A DNA stretch of 64,000 bases from Timema cristinae. Lineage: Eukaryota > Arthropoda > Insecta > Phasmatodea > Timematidae. Of the stretch, positions 23,633-35,089 are shown in pieces. A program made the position numbers and the translations under genes. The stretch is from positions 5,144,212 to 5,208,211 of the forward strand of contig JBCFYV010011135.1 in the NCBI GenBank assembly GCA_039000515.1. Reading direction: 5' to 3'. Position 1 is the stretch's first letter. Every line of letters begins with the position of its first letter. The notes under the pieces were generated by a model. The model was not told the DNA's origin, ran no database searches, and saw nothing but the letters and a program-made list of their open reading frames with translations.

Positions 23633-23812
23633 TTAGGTGAAAAAATGTTCTGAGCAAATAAAATACGAATCATGACTCCATTTTCCATCTCGTTCAGAAG
23701 GGAATACATCTTCATCTGACATCAGAATCTTTAGTGAAGTCATGGTGTATAACACCATATCTCTTAGATTACTTTTATTGCATACGGCAACGATACAACG
23801 CTTACCCGGCAT
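23633..23812 (-). pseudogene. THAP-like zinc finger fragment
   Basis: From an ATG at 23812 the minus strand reads MPGKRCIVAVCNKSN, then VFPSERDGKWSHDSYF and ICSEHFFT before a stop. The C-x4-C near the start and C-x2-H at the end (CSEH) with a W between them are the zinc-binding pattern of THAP domains, which occur in P-element transposases and host chromatin proteins. At about 60 residues it is shorter than usual, and the AVPTIF-type end is missing. No downstream transposase domain is visible, so it is treated as a broken fragment. It sits inside the 17.4-26.6 kb interval. Confidence 0.5.
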
Positions 23813-23946
23813 TTTCTTAGTATCGGTATGACACTTTTCGTAACCCTTCACGCATAAATAATAAGAAAGCTTACAATAAACATACAAACATTTACTATTC
23901 ACATTGACTTTGGAAGCATACTTGACATAAATAAGAAGTTAGTAAC

Positions 23947-24212
23947 GAGCGCACCCGCCTCGGTGGCGTAGATAGCTAACGCGCTAGTCGTGTTGAGATC
24001 TACTGCTGAGGATGGGGAGATCGAGGTTTGAATCTCGATCGGGAAAACTGGGGTGGGGGTGTTTCCTCAATGGTTTTCCACTCTCCCTCCATGCAAATTC
24101 GGGTTCACTTCCACTAATTCAACCTTCCCAATTCCTAATCCATTGGCGTAATTAGTAATTAGTCGTATAACCCGAACGGGTAGTGAGACGTGGTGCTGAA
24201 TAATAATTTAAA
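23947..24212 (+). repeat. tRNA-headed SINE, family 3, full length
   Basis: The head has GGTGGCGTAGATAGCTAACG (box A) and GAGGTTTGAATCTCG (box B). The body has TGGTTTTCCACTCTCCCTCC. The tail reads CGTATAACCCGAACGGGTAG, then TGAGACGTGGTGCTGAATAA. It has the best preserved family 3 tail, and that tail is nearly the same as in family 1. Confidence 0.85.
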
Positions 24213-24399
24213 AAAAAAAGTGCTGCACTACACAGTCACATGATCTGAACAGAAGCAAGCTTGGCTAGTTCACGAGCAGACGTTACAGCAGCGCTGCGTG
24301 TTAGGGTAGAGCTGAATGCTGGCCGGTAAAGTGAACGAGCCTACCCTACAACTCTAGTAGCCTTAGTATAAGGAAGGACCCATCAAGATGACCAAATAA

Positions 24400-25110
24400 A
24401 CCTTAAAATTTGAAATTTCTCAGTGAGTTGAGTAATTGCAGGAGGAAGGGGAGCTTGGAGGTCAACATTTTCAAAAACTAATATATTTAATTACTTCTCT
24501 GTATTGTAAAGAATTTAAATTTATTAATTAGGTACGGGAAACAATACAAATAGACATTTACATAATAATAATAATTATTATTATTATTTAATATTGCATT
24601 CTGAGAAATAGTGGTGATGGAGTATAATAGAGAAAAAAACTTTTTGAGATTAGGAAAAAAATAAAATTTCGACAGATAAATAAAGATAAATCAAATCCCA
24701 GATAGCCAAAATAACATTAGACTATAAATTTCTCAAAGTGGGTTGGGGAATGGGGGGTTCAAAAGCTACAAAATTAATAGAAACTACTACATCTCAGTGC
24801 ATTGTCGTTAAAAATTGAATTTTGGCATGCCCGTAAATGCACCACTCTAAATAACTAATAAGTCGGAACATTTTAAAATGTAACTCCATGAAATCAAGGG
24901 AGGGGCGAGGGGAGTTATAAAAAAAACCTTTTATCTATAGTTGAAAATCGAAATTTGGCTGGCAGGTAGAAGAACAACTATAGATAAAGAAAGTATTCTT
25001 AAAACTATGTGTTTAAATGGGAGTTAGAGAAATTATGATTGGGGAGGAGAAGGGAAAATTTTCAAAAACCAATAGAAACAATTACTAACAGAACAATTTA
25101 TTTGATAAGC
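24400..25110. repeat. diverged repeat of G-rich then AAAA-CCAATAGAAA phrases
   Basis: Four blocks at about 24435, 24735, 24895 and 25040 each have a GGGG-rich run followed by TTCAAAAACTAATA or ACCAATAGAAACAATTACT-like words. This suggests an old tandem repeat of 150-300 bp units, now strongly diverged. No coding. Confidence 0.4.
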
Positions 25111-25385
25111 TGAGGTGCTTAGTACTAGAGTGATTCTTTCAAATTAATTCATGTTCAGTTAGTAAATTTAAACTATTTCTTTTGGTGTTCATTTCAACAA
25201 TGTATCTGCGTAAGCGAGCAAATATTGATGCAAAGACTGCATATATATATATATATAAAATAGATTATATATATATTTATAAAATAGATTTTACTTCTTA
25301 TAGGTAGTAGTTAATTTGTGGCTTCATCAAAATACAAAGTTTTCGCCTCATACGTGTCTGAAATTGTATTTTTGGTAGTTTAGAT

Positions 25386-25718
25386 CAAGGTTTCTCAAAC
25401 TGCGAGGCGCGAAGGGATTTCAGATGAGGTGTGAACCAATTTCTCACTTCTTTCGACTTGCCTAAATTATGATTGACTAAAAAATTAATATTCTGTTTGG
25501 CCTATGAAGCAATAAAATTAATTAATATCTTACAAAACTTTACTATTTTTATAAACTTCTACAAAGCTCTTATCAGAAAATAATTAAATCAATTAAATAA
25601 TAAATGTCTCATTTTTGTATTTTAACGTAAACAAATTATTTTATTCTAAGAATAAGAGTCTTAACAATTAATTTTATGTTCATATAAGGCTCAAGAGTAT
25701 AGAGTTTGAGAAAACCTG
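25386..25718. mobile_element. hAT-type MITE, 333 bp, perfect target duplication
   Basis: The ends are CAAGGTTTCTCAAACT and, reverse-complemented, CAGGTTTTCTCAAACT. GTTTAGAT flanks both sides exactly (25378-25385 and 25719-25726), an 8-bp target duplication. There is no coding capacity. Confidence 0.88.
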
Positions 25719-26020
25719 GTTTAGATGATTTGCTAAAAATAAGATAATTTACCCAACTTAAATGTGAGCGAAGCCGTGGGCAAACTCGAGTAAGTTAATA
25801 TGATTATAAAAAAATGAATAATTGATTAATTCATTTCGCAAAATTAATAAACAAATATACTTAGAAAGACTGATAAAATATACTTTGGCACTTAAAAAAA
25901 TTCAAAATTCAAAATAAAACAAAATTATTAAAATGGTGTGACCACATGTATGTGCTAATTAATAAAAAACGGTACGGGTACAAAACTTTTTATTTCTGGT
26001 ACAAAACGGTACAAAAATTA

Positions 26021-26181
26021 TTATTATTAGCACCACGTCTTACTACCCGTTCGGGTTATACGCACTTACGCTAATGTGTAATGGTAGGGTGATTGTGAGA
26101 TGAAATGAAGGACCTATAGTTTAACGTGGAATCCGAACCACGGTGGTGCCTGGCATTCCCCACATTAACAAGATGGCTTGT
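26021..26181 (-). repeat. SINE family 1, 3' half, inverted
   Basis: Read on the minus strand it gives the family 1 body and tail (CCACCGTGGTTCGGATTCC, AACCCGAACGGGTAGTAAGAC) with an (ATA)n run at its 3' end. Confidence 0.85.
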
Positions 26182-26442
26182 CAAAAATTAGTACAAAACC
26201 TTGGCAATGTAAAAAGTTCAACATACAAATGTGGTACTACAGGTTAATGGACGTGCTGCTATACCTTGGGAAGTAGTAAATTGAGAAAAGACTTATATAT
26301 TTTGAAACGGTAGTATATACTATTTAACTAAACACTACACACCTCGCCATCTATTAGCATCACTACAAATCTTAACGAATGTTTCCGGAGACAGCAAAAC
26401 ATATTTTAATAAATGGTCTAAAAATTAACTTTACAAAAAGTC

Positions 26443-26609
26443 GTTTGGCCTAAAAGGCATTTGGCCTAAAGGCATTTGGCCTAAAGTCATTTGGCCTAAA
26501 GGCATTTGGCCTAAAAGGCATTTGGCCTAAAGGCATTTGGCCTAAAAGGCATTTTGCCTAAAGGCGTTTAGCCTACACTTTAGGCCAAATGCCTTTTAGG
26601 CCAAATGAC
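26443..26609. repeat. GGCCTAAA tandem array, right, with inverted end
   Basis: About nine units of the same 15-16 bp motif as at 17389, in the same orientation. A junction at about 26575 follows, and then two to three units inverted (TTTAGGCCAAATGCC) up to 26609. Confidence 0.95.
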
Positions 26610-26970
26610 GGGTACCCAAAATATTTTGGTATTAGTTGCGATTTCGTGAAACCACGTAAGGTTGAGAGACATATTATCTGCAGATATGGGGGCCCTACAG
26701 TGTATGTAAGATACAAAATGGCTGTTGACTAGTTCATTAAGTTTTTATAAACAGAATTTTGCTTATAAAAAACCTATGTATTTATAAAATACTGGTATTA
26801 TTAAAATTTGGGAGAAAACTTTGATTTTGCATATAAATATCTTAATCTTTTTATTTTGTGAACTCAAATATATTTAATAATGATTTCTTCAAACTTGAAA
26901 TAAGTTTTAGAGCTTCCAAAATTGATTTTTCAAATTCAAAGATTTTGAACATAAGAGGAAATATAAATAT

Positions 26971-28214
26971 TAGATATGGGTCGAATCCACTATTTCTCGA
27001 ATCTGAATCTACATTTATTTTCGAATCCGAAATAAAATTGTTAGAAATTTTAATTATTTACAAATAGACCTACTTTACACAATATAGACCTAAACTGAAA
27101 ATTAAGATTTATTTCAATCATGCTTTCAATTTTAATCAACCCCAACCACTCCCAAAATACAGGTTAAAATCCAGCAAAATTAAACAATCTAGACTCATAT
27201 TATTGTTTAAAAATCAAATCAATAAAAATTTTAGTGTCATTTAGTTATTTTTAGAAGTGTTTTAGAATGAGTTAAGTTTCTAAAAAAATATGTGAAATAA
27301 ACAGATTAGGCCTAGTTATCCTTTGATCAACTTTAATCATCATTGAAGGATTATAATTTATTTTACTAATATAGCAAAAATAAAATTGCAAACAGACTTT
27401 TTTTTAATAAAGACAACATGAATAACAATTAAACATTACATTGGAAATAGGGAACTCAATAATGCCTAAGTATGTTTTATTATATATCCATTATCTATAT
27501 TTGCATAAAAAAACAAAAAATATATTTGATTCTTGCAATATATGATTTCTGAGAATACATTCTGTTTAAAACACAAACATATTTTCGACTACAATGCGTT
27601 CATTCCTATTTTATAAGGCAGAACTACGTTTGAATATTTCTGCAATTACTTCAATAACATATTTAAAAAAAATAATAAACTCTTAGTTAAAATCAATTTA
27701 AAAACAAATAATGAATAGCAAGTCATTATTTGATTCTTAACACTCGAGAACGCTTACTAAGGGATCAGATTACCTGAATAGATTTTAAACAAACAGTCAA
27801 TATATGATACATATACTGGTAGGGATAAATAAACAGTTTTATCGCTGTCTGACTGTTGACAGTATTTATTTTTCATGAAACCTAACAAAATGTCTAACTT
27901 AAGGATCGTATGCAATAAATTGTGGTTCTTTGCATAGTTGAAGGTAATTAAAACCAGTTGTGTAGTAAGAACCGACGGTATCTTTATTTTAATCATCCCT
28001 TGGTCGAGTAAACATAATATACGTCATGGCGGCCGACTTTGTATCGTGTGTAATGGTGGCTGACTTAGTATCATGCATAATGTGTTCTTATTTCTGTTAA
28101 AAAAAAACACGTAATTATTAATTTTCTGTTTTTGAAAAGTTTTAATGTGTTTATTAAAATATTTACAAGATTGTTCATGGGGGGACAGTTTTAGAAGCGA
28201 GCATGTGATGAAAC
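26971..28214. mobile_element. R1 element copy, right end lost
   Basis: Starts TAGATATGGGTCGAATCCAC and follows the R1 sequence closely until about 28214, where similarity to the other copies stops (GTCGACTGGGGGTGG). The expected CCCATCTCTA end is missing. Confidence 0.7.
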
Positions 28215-28777
28215 GGTCGACTGGGGGTGGAACTGGGGGGAGTAGCTAGGACTGACACCACTCTAAAAGGTGGGATGTCCTCTTTGGAAAGAGGAGGGGG
28301 GAATTAGTGAGAATTGTTTGCTGTGAAAGTATCTACTTTACTTTAGTCTCTTTTTCTAAAGATCTGGTTATCGTTCATTTTACATAAATTTCAAAACCCC
28401 AGCCAATATCCTAACACAATCCTTACTATCATACATACTTAGTTATAGTTGCACGCATTGAATATACATACAAATGATTTGACATTGTGTCGGTATAACC
28501 ACTTATGATAATTTGGTTGTTCTTTGATGAATTCTCTTTTGCCTATTTGGAGAAAACAAAGAAGTCTTGTGTATCAAGGGTTTCTGAAGAAGATTAGATG
28601 TGAACCTCTTGTTGCTCATTCAAAAACGGAGGCCGCAGTACAGCCTCTCGGCTCGGGGAGCATGTAACAAGTTTAACAAAATGTTCAAACTTTTCATAAA
28701 ATGTATGATTCTAGTACTGTGAAGGATTTAATGAAACCTTGTAATTTGTGTTGCCCCATTGCTTGTCTTGTTGTTAG
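28215..28777. other. SMC4 intron E-F, last part
   Basis: No recognisable gene or repeat. It ends with the exon F acceptor TTGTTAG. Confidence 0.45.
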
Positions 28778-28963
28778 CTAAACCAATTGGAGATGGAAGA
28801 GATCCCCGGTGAGACCAGTTCAATGGAGCTGTGCAAGCTGACCAAAGAACAATTGGACCAGATGGATTTTAAACAGCATCAGTACGAAACAGGCTTAAAA
28901 GAAACAGAACTAGCATCAACTGAAAAACCCAACCTTGCCGTTATAAAGGAATACAAGGAAAAG
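28778..28963 (+). CDS. SMC4: SMC4 exon F (end of C-terminal coiled coil)
   Basis: The acceptor TTGTTAG ends at 28777 and the donor GTAAAT begins at 28964. The exon is 62 codons, phase 0 at both ends. It begins LNQLEMEEIPGETSSMELC, continues LTKEQLDQMD and ends EKPNLAVIKEYKEK. Two SMC4-typical blocks are visible: the variable linker ending in an LTxEQLD-type motif (LSPEDLE in vertebrates), and KPNLxxIxEYKxK just before the head. The latter block is strongly conserved across SMC4 proteins and makes the assignment firm. Confidence 0.93.
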
Positions 28964-29562
28964 GTAAATAAGAATATCTATCTTTATATTTCAATTTCTC
29001 ACGCTAAGCATAGATCATATAAACACAATTTCTGACATTTTAGGTCATTTGCACTTCATGTTGAAGCAATATAGATACATTATAAATAGATAAATGCTTT
29101 GTATAAGTGGTTAACTTCTTCTGGTTAGTTTTTTTTAATGCATATTTTATTCACATCCATTATTAAGTAGCTACAGTAAGTAGTTATGTAAAATTATATC
29201 TCTTGATTAATTTAAAGTTTTAAAGTACATCATCCACATTCAATCAAGTGGTAATTAAACTCTGAAGTCTGGTTGATAATTTTCCTAAAATTTTATTGTA
29301 AAAAGTCACTAATCAGTCAGTAGCTTATTGTTTGATATGTATGTAATTAATATAATATGTAATAAATAAAATGATAAAATTGTAGAAAAATAAGGCTCTA
29401 ATAAAAAGACATATACAATTCAAAATGTTGATGCTTTTATTGTATCTTCCTCAAGAAGTAGTAAGATGGAAGAAACATTGCTAGCATTGAAATATTGAAG
29501 GGTGTGTAAATATGTGTTAATGCTTTTACTTTTATTTGTGATTGGTTTTTCTAAAATACTAT

Positions 29563-29593
<31 letters not shown>

Positions 29594-30208
29594 ATAATAA
29601 TATATATAGTATTTTGTTTAATGCACTTTATTTTATACACAATATTTTTACTAATTTATTGTTCTACTTAAATTTTTAATATCTGAAAAAATGAATTATT
29701 TCTTCAAATATAATTTAGTATTTATATGACCAATCCCCGTTTTTTTTTAAATATACATATAACCTAATGATGATGATGATGATGATAGTAATAAATGAAT
29801 TAATTCTTGATTAGTGAATTGGGGAGAGGTGCTTATAACATTGTGATTTTATTGTCCTTCCTTAAATTATGATAAATTCCCTTCAATTTCATATTAATGT
29901 TTATGTTTCTTGCATATAGCATGAATGAACAGTAAAACATTAATTACTTAAAGAATCTCAATGTAGCTGTTTAGCCATGCAAACACTTTGTAAGGTTTTT
30001 TAATTTAGTTACTTGTTTTAACAACTAATGTCTTCAAAGAAGCTAAATGATAATAGAGAGTAGCAATTTTTTAAACTAATTATAGATTTAATCTTATATA
30101 TTTATTTTAAGCAAACTATACTTTATCAATAAAAATGTTGAATAATCGTAAATTTAGTTAAAATTCGGCTTGATCATATATAATCTGTTGTTTATGTTGT
30201 GATGATAG
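28964..30208. other. SMC4 intron F-G
   Basis: AT-rich intron with a (TA)n run at 29568-29612 and a (GAT)n run at 29768-29786. No gene. Confidence 0.5.
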
Positions 30209-30441
30209 TCGAGTGTGTATCTGGCCCGCGTAACAGAGCTGATGAATGTAACTGCACGTCGTAATGAGGTGCGCAAGCTTCATAACTTGTGTTGCGAGAA
30301 GAGAGCTACAGAGTTTCTGGGAGGTTTCAAGATCATCACCTCTAAGCTGAAGGAGATGTACCAAATGATTACCTTAGGAGGAGACGCTGAACTTGAACTT
30401 GTGGACACACTTGACCCTTTTCATGAAGGGATTGTCTTCAG
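30209..30441 (+). CDS. SMC4: SMC4 exon G (coiled coil to C-terminal head)
   Basis: The acceptor GATGATAG ends at 30208 and the donor GTCAGT begins at 30442. It starts in phase 0 and ends after two bases of a codon. It reads SSVYLARVTELMNV, then EFLGGFKIITSKLKEMYQM, then ITLGGDAELELVDTLDPF and HEGIVF. The LGGDAELELVDxLDPFxEGI block is a hallmark of the SMC4 C-terminal head lobe. The split codon completes as serine with the first base of exon H, giving the expected SVRPPKK junction. Confidence 0.95.
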
Positions 30442-30884
30442 GTCAGTGAAACTGCCGCCTGGTTTCTCTTTTAACTATAATATACAACATGTATGTTCCA
30501 CTTTTGTTACTGTTTAGCTTCCAGTTTATAAATACTGATTAAACATCTCCTCCATTCTCAATAAACATATAATAATTTAATCTGTATTTACATAAAAATT
30601 GTTTTCTGTAAACAAGCTTTCAAAAAAAATGGTTGCTGAGCTTTTAAACTTTAAAAAAAAAATCTATATATTAGTCTTAAACTCATATTTTAAATAAAAG
30701 AAAATTTGGTCAGTAAAATATTTTTCTTTTTTAATTTTTAACGGTCGCTTATGAATATTTAACAATACTATATTTAACACCTGTATATAAATACAGGGTA
30801 TAAATTACTAGATATCATGATTGTATCTTAAATAAAGATTAATAACCATCTATATCTGCTGATGCCTAAGGATGATATCTTCAG
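30442..30884. other. SMC4 intron G-H, first part
   Basis: AT-rich with no recognisable feature. Confidence 0.45.
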
Positions 30885-31135
30885 AGGAGGCGAAGGTGAC
30901 CTGGTGGACTTCTTTGCTAGGGATCCGATGTTCAATCCTCGGTCCCGGCACAAATTTATCTTATTGCCAAACCCTTCCTTCACCTTTGACAAGACGTGTA
31001 CTAATCACTCCACCGTGGTTCGGATTCCACGTTAAACTGTAGGTCCTTCATTTCATCTCACAATCACCCTACCATTACACATTAGCGTAAGTGCGTATAA
31101 CCCGAACGGGTAGTAAGACGCGGTGCTAATAATAA
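30885..31135 (+). repeat. SINE family 1
   Basis: The head is partly preserved (box-B-like TGTTCAATCCTCGG). The body and the tail CGTATAACCCGAACGGGTAG are complete, ending in an AATAAT run. Confidence 0.85.
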
Positions 31136-31139
31136 TTCA

Positions 31140-32035
31140 GGGAGGTATGTGGGGGGGATAAGTGATAAGAGGAAATGGAAGAAGACATCATGGTGGAACA
31201 GGGGAGGGAAGAATAAAACATTCAGAAGGAGTTTAAGAATAGGAATGAAGAAACAGAGGAAGGTTCTAGGGAGAAGAAGAGAAGGGTGAAGCCTGTGGTA
31301 CAGGAAGTCAGGAAGACCTTGGATGCAATAATGGACAAAGATGCTGGAAAGGAACATGGAAGGATGTAACAAGGTATAAAGTCAGTTAAGAAATAGGAGG
31401 TAAGAGAAAAAACAAGTTAGAATTATGAATGTAGAAGGAAGAATAGTGAAGATAGGAGAAGAAAAGATGGAAATATGTAGTGGATTTTTAAGATGTTGTG
31501 CAACCTGGAAGAGAAAGGTGATTATAGCGAAGCAGTGGAACAGTAAGAAATAGCAGTAGAGGAGAAAATGAGGTGGAAGATGCATTAAAGAGGATGAAAC
31601 TGGGATAAGCACCAGTTGCGGACAAACTGACTGTGGAAATTATCAAAACTGCCAAAGAAGCAGGAATACAATGGTTGTACAGCGTGCCGAGAGTGCGAGA
31701 GTGGAAGAAGAACAGTACTGGATAAAGGGCACAGGAATAGGGGAATAATACTGATGTGCCACTATACAAAAATATATGAGAAGATAGTGAAAAATAAAAT
31801 AAGGAAGAAAATGGAAAGAGGTTGGAGAGAGGAACACCACGGATTTAGGGAACAGAAATCTTCAATAGACATCTGATGAAAAGAAGGTATTAATTTGGGA
31901 ATGATTTGGTGATGGTATTTACGGATGTAAAGTTTGTAAAGCAATGTAAGAAGCTAGAGTGGAAAGAAAAGTTGTAATGGCAGTAAAGAGTATGTATGAG
32001 GCTAATATGAGTTGTGCTTGAACAGATAAGGGGTG
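31140..32035 (+). pseudogene. LINE ORF2 fragment, heavily decayed
   Basis: Short pieces in shifting frames match the linker and first RT blocks of a non-LTR retrotransposon: VEDALKRMKLG followed by a stop, KLTVEIIKTAKEAGIQWLY, then CHYTKIYEKIVKNKIRKKME and EEHHGFREQKSSIDI. The corresponding intact blocks are the KxGKAPGxDxIPxE and EQxGFRxGRSTxD motifs. Stops and frameshifts are frequent. The minus-strand open frames across it are artefacts of its purine-rich composition. Confidence 0.7.
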
Positions 32036-32301
32036 GACTCAGGGTTCCAAATATAAAATTGGGTGAACAGTGTGACCAGATGCCTTTGGTGCAAAGGAGG
32101 ACAAATACTTCCAAAATATAGGAAATTTAAAAAGAATGTAGGACTTTATAAAATCAAAGTTTCAAATGTATTTGTACAAAATCACCTCGTATGTTTTATT
32201 GAGAACCATATTACACAATTTATGGTACATTCAAGCATATTTCTCATATAACTCATTATTTAATGCCTTGTTGGCTTACAAAGTACTTAGTAGGGGCAAT
32301 A

Positions 32302-33120
32302 CAAAAGTAATGTCTCTGAGTTATTAATTTGTTTATGTCTGGTGTTGTTGAAAATAGTATAAGGTTTGCGCCCGGTGGGCCTGGAAAATGCTTACAGACG
32401 ACCAAAAAGAAGTTTGAAAATACATCTGTATGTAACTTCTCGGACGTTCTGATAGTGAGGGAGAGGAATTTTGTCATGCCATAGTCTCAGGTGACGAAAC
32501 CTGGGATAATTATTACAACCCTGAAACAACGAGAATGTCGATAGAATGGCGTCATCTTAATTCACAGTGCAATAATAAGTTCAAACGATAGCCTTTGGTC
32601 ATTAAAATTATTGCAACAGTGTTTTGGGTGTGTTCAGGGTGCTGTGGACTTCTTGGAGAGAGACACAACGATTAACTCAGATATGTAGAAACATTGGAAA
32701 CATGGATTTGTAGTGTTAGACCTGACAAAAACCTGGATGAGGTTCTTCTTCGTGACAAGGCACTACCTCTCACAACACCTCTCACAACACCTCTCACAAC
32801 ACTGCGCATGACGGAGGCAGCTGCAAGATTGTCCTCGCCCCCTTATAGCACCCTCTGACACACCTCTATAACCAGTTGAAGGATGTACGTGTGTGCTCAA
32901 GCAAACTGTTCATGAAGACCTCAGAAGACGAAGCAAGGGTTGTTACGGGACTGGAATACAGCGTCTCACTCGGAGGGGGCAGAAGTGCATGGAAAATGAA
33001 AGTGAATTTGTGGAAATATAACAGGATGTTTAATAATGATTGAGTATTTATTACTCCATGTGAAATCCATAGCGCTAGAAATTCTATTTATTAAGAAAAA
33101 ATATTGGAGACATTACTTTG
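32302..33120 (+). pseudogene. mariner-like element, internally deleted
   Basis: The ends CAAAAGTAATGTCTC and GAGACATTACTTTG are inverted and flanked by TA on both sides (32300-32301 and 33121-33122), the mariner target duplication. Inside is transposase sequence with GDETWDNYYNPETTRMSIEW (here DETW holds the first catalytic aspartate) and later RDKALPL where HDNARPH would be, so the second aspartate region is decayed. A 12-bp phrase (CACCTCTCACAA) is repeated four times near 32765-32800. The element is 819 bp against about 1.3 kb for an intact mariner, and the N-terminal DNA-binding part is missing. Confidence 0.82.
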
Positions 33121-33339
33121 TATAAATCTCTGAACAAGTCAAATGCTTAAAATTATACTTAACAACAAATCCTTTACTGAATCTACATTCAATTCATACA
33201 TTTGAGAGAAAATACCAAAACAATTACAAAAAATATATATATACATTTTGTCAAAATGGGGAACATTTTGGGATGTTTGAAAGTTCTTACAAAAAAAAAG
33301 TGAAATATAGGACATGTCCGAGAAAAGGAGTGTGTCTAA

Positions 33340-34650
33340 TCACCCTGGTAATGAAGCAGGGTAGTGCTCTCTCATCACTGGACGTCAGGTTACTTTGGTA
33401 GTGAGGAGTGCTCTCGCTACACTTGGATGTCAGGTCACCCTGGTAGTGAGGAGTGCTCTCGCTACACTTGGATGTCAGGTCACTCTGGTTGTGAGGAGTG
33501 CTCTCTCATCACTGGACGTCAGGTCACCTTGGTAGTAAGGAGTGCTCTCTTATCACTGGACGTCAGGTCACCTTGGTAGTAAGGAGTGCTCTCTTATCAC
33601 TGGACGTCAGGTCACCTTGATAGTGAGGAGTGCTCTCTCATCACTGGGCGTCAGGTCACCATGGTAGTGAGGAGTGCCCTGTCACCACTGGATGTCAGGT
33701 CACCCTGGTAGTGAGAAATGCTCTCTCATCACTGGACATCAGGTCACCATGGTAGTGAGAAGTGCTCTCTCACCACTGGATGTCAGGTCACCCTGGTAGT
33801 AAGGTGTGCTCTCTCATCACTGGACGTCAGGTCACCCTGGTAGTGAGGAGTGCTCTCTCTACACTTGGACGTCAGGTCACCCTGGTAGTGAGGAGTGCTC
33901 TCTCACCACTGGATGTCAGGTCACCCTGGTAGTAAGGAGTGCTCTCTCATCACTGGACGTCAGGTCACCCTGGTAGTGAGGAGTGCTCTCTCTACACTTG
34001 GACGTCAGGTCACCCTGGTAGTGAGGAGTGCTCTCTCATCATTGGATGTCAGGTCACCCTGGTAGTGGGGAGTGCTCTCTCACCACTGGATGTCAGGTCA
34101 CCCTGGTAGTAAGGAGTGCTATCTCATCACTGGACGTCAGGTCACCCTGGTAGTGAGGAGTGCTCTCTCTACACTTGGACGTCAGGTCACCCTGGAAGTG
34201 AGGAGTGCTCTCTCTACACTTGGACGTCAGGTCACCCTGGTAGTGAGGAGTGCTCTCTCATCATTGGATGTCAGGTCACCCTGGTAGTGGGGAGTGCTCT
34301 CTCACCACTGGATGTCAGGTCACCCTGGTAGTAAGGAGTGCTCTCTCATCACTGGACGTCAGGTCACCCTGGTAGTGAGGAGTGCTCTCTCTACACTTGG
34401 ACGTCAGGTCACCCTGGTAGTGAGGAGTGCTCTCTCACCACTGGATGTCAGGTCACCCTGGTAGTAAGGAGTGCTCTCTCATCACTGGACGTCAGGTCAC
34501 CCTGGTAGTGAGGAGTGCTCTCTCATCATTGGATGTCAGGTCACCCTGGTAGTGGGGAGTGCTCTCTCATCACTGGACGTCAGGTCACCCTGGTAGTGAG
34601 GAGTGCTCTCTCTACACTTGGACGTCAGGTCACCCTGGAAGTGAATCAGG
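33340..34650. repeat. 44-45-bp minisatellite with higher-order structure
   Basis: About 29-30 units containing GTCAGGTCACCCTGGTAGTG and GAGTGCTCTCTC. Four variants are distinguished by their ends: a (CATCACTGGAC), b (TACACTTGGAC), c (CACCACTGGATG) and d (CATCATTGGATG). From about 33768 the order is c a b c a b d c a b b d c a b c a d a b, so blocks c-a-b or c-a-b-d have been copied as a group. Open frames across it are a by-product of the repeat. Confidence 0.95.
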
Positions 34651-35089
34651 GGCTGCATGACTTACCCTCCTATTAACCCCACCTAACTCACACCACACAT
34701 AACTGGTTCATCTTGTTTCAGAAATTTGCGGTATTATTTAAAAAAAAAAATTAAACTCTGAAGAGAAGAATTAATGCAAAGCCTACACTGATGTCTATAA
34801 TATTACTTTACCTACAAATGAAGCCTCATTTGATCAAACATTTGTAAATAAAAAGTAAATTAAACAGTATAATAAACATTAATTGAGAACACAAGTCTAT
34901 TCAAGTCACCAAATAGGATCATTAAATGAAAGTGCACTGTTTTGAATTAATTACATTAGAAAGACAATTTAAGTACTTTACTGGTAGCAACTTAAAATAC
35001 TTAAGTAGGGCTACTTGAAAATAAAAACTTTTTCTGTAATTCTTATTTGTCAAATAAAAGAGATTATCTTTGTAAAAATAGTCAACTAT
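34651..35089. other. intronic DNA, no gene seen
   Basis: AT-rich with no recognisable feature. Confidence 0.45.

Larger units (their letters stand above)
17377..26617. mobile_element. candidate 9.2-kb composite or foldback element bounded by GGCCTAAA arrays
   Basis: The left end (GGGGACGCGGCAGTTGGCC, then the array) and the reverse complement of the right end (GGGTACCCGTCATTTGGCC, then the array) are similar over more than 40 bp. AAAATATT occurs directly beside each end (17369-17376 and 26618-26625), as an 8-bp direct repeat would. The interval holds an inverted array, a palindrome, a THAP-like fragment, SINEs and a MITE. The alternative is two unrelated insertions of one short array-bearing element, because most of the right array is in the same orientation as the left one. 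Confidence 0.3.

Noticed and set aside
31082..32114. Five overlapping minus-strand frames rich in L, F and S
   Set aside because: The plus strand here is a purine-rich decayed LINE, so its complement is open by composition.
33364..34331. Open frames of 71 codons with repeated SGHPGSEECS-type motifs
   Set aside because: Translation of a 44-45-bp minisatellite; open in more than one frame with no independent coding sign.
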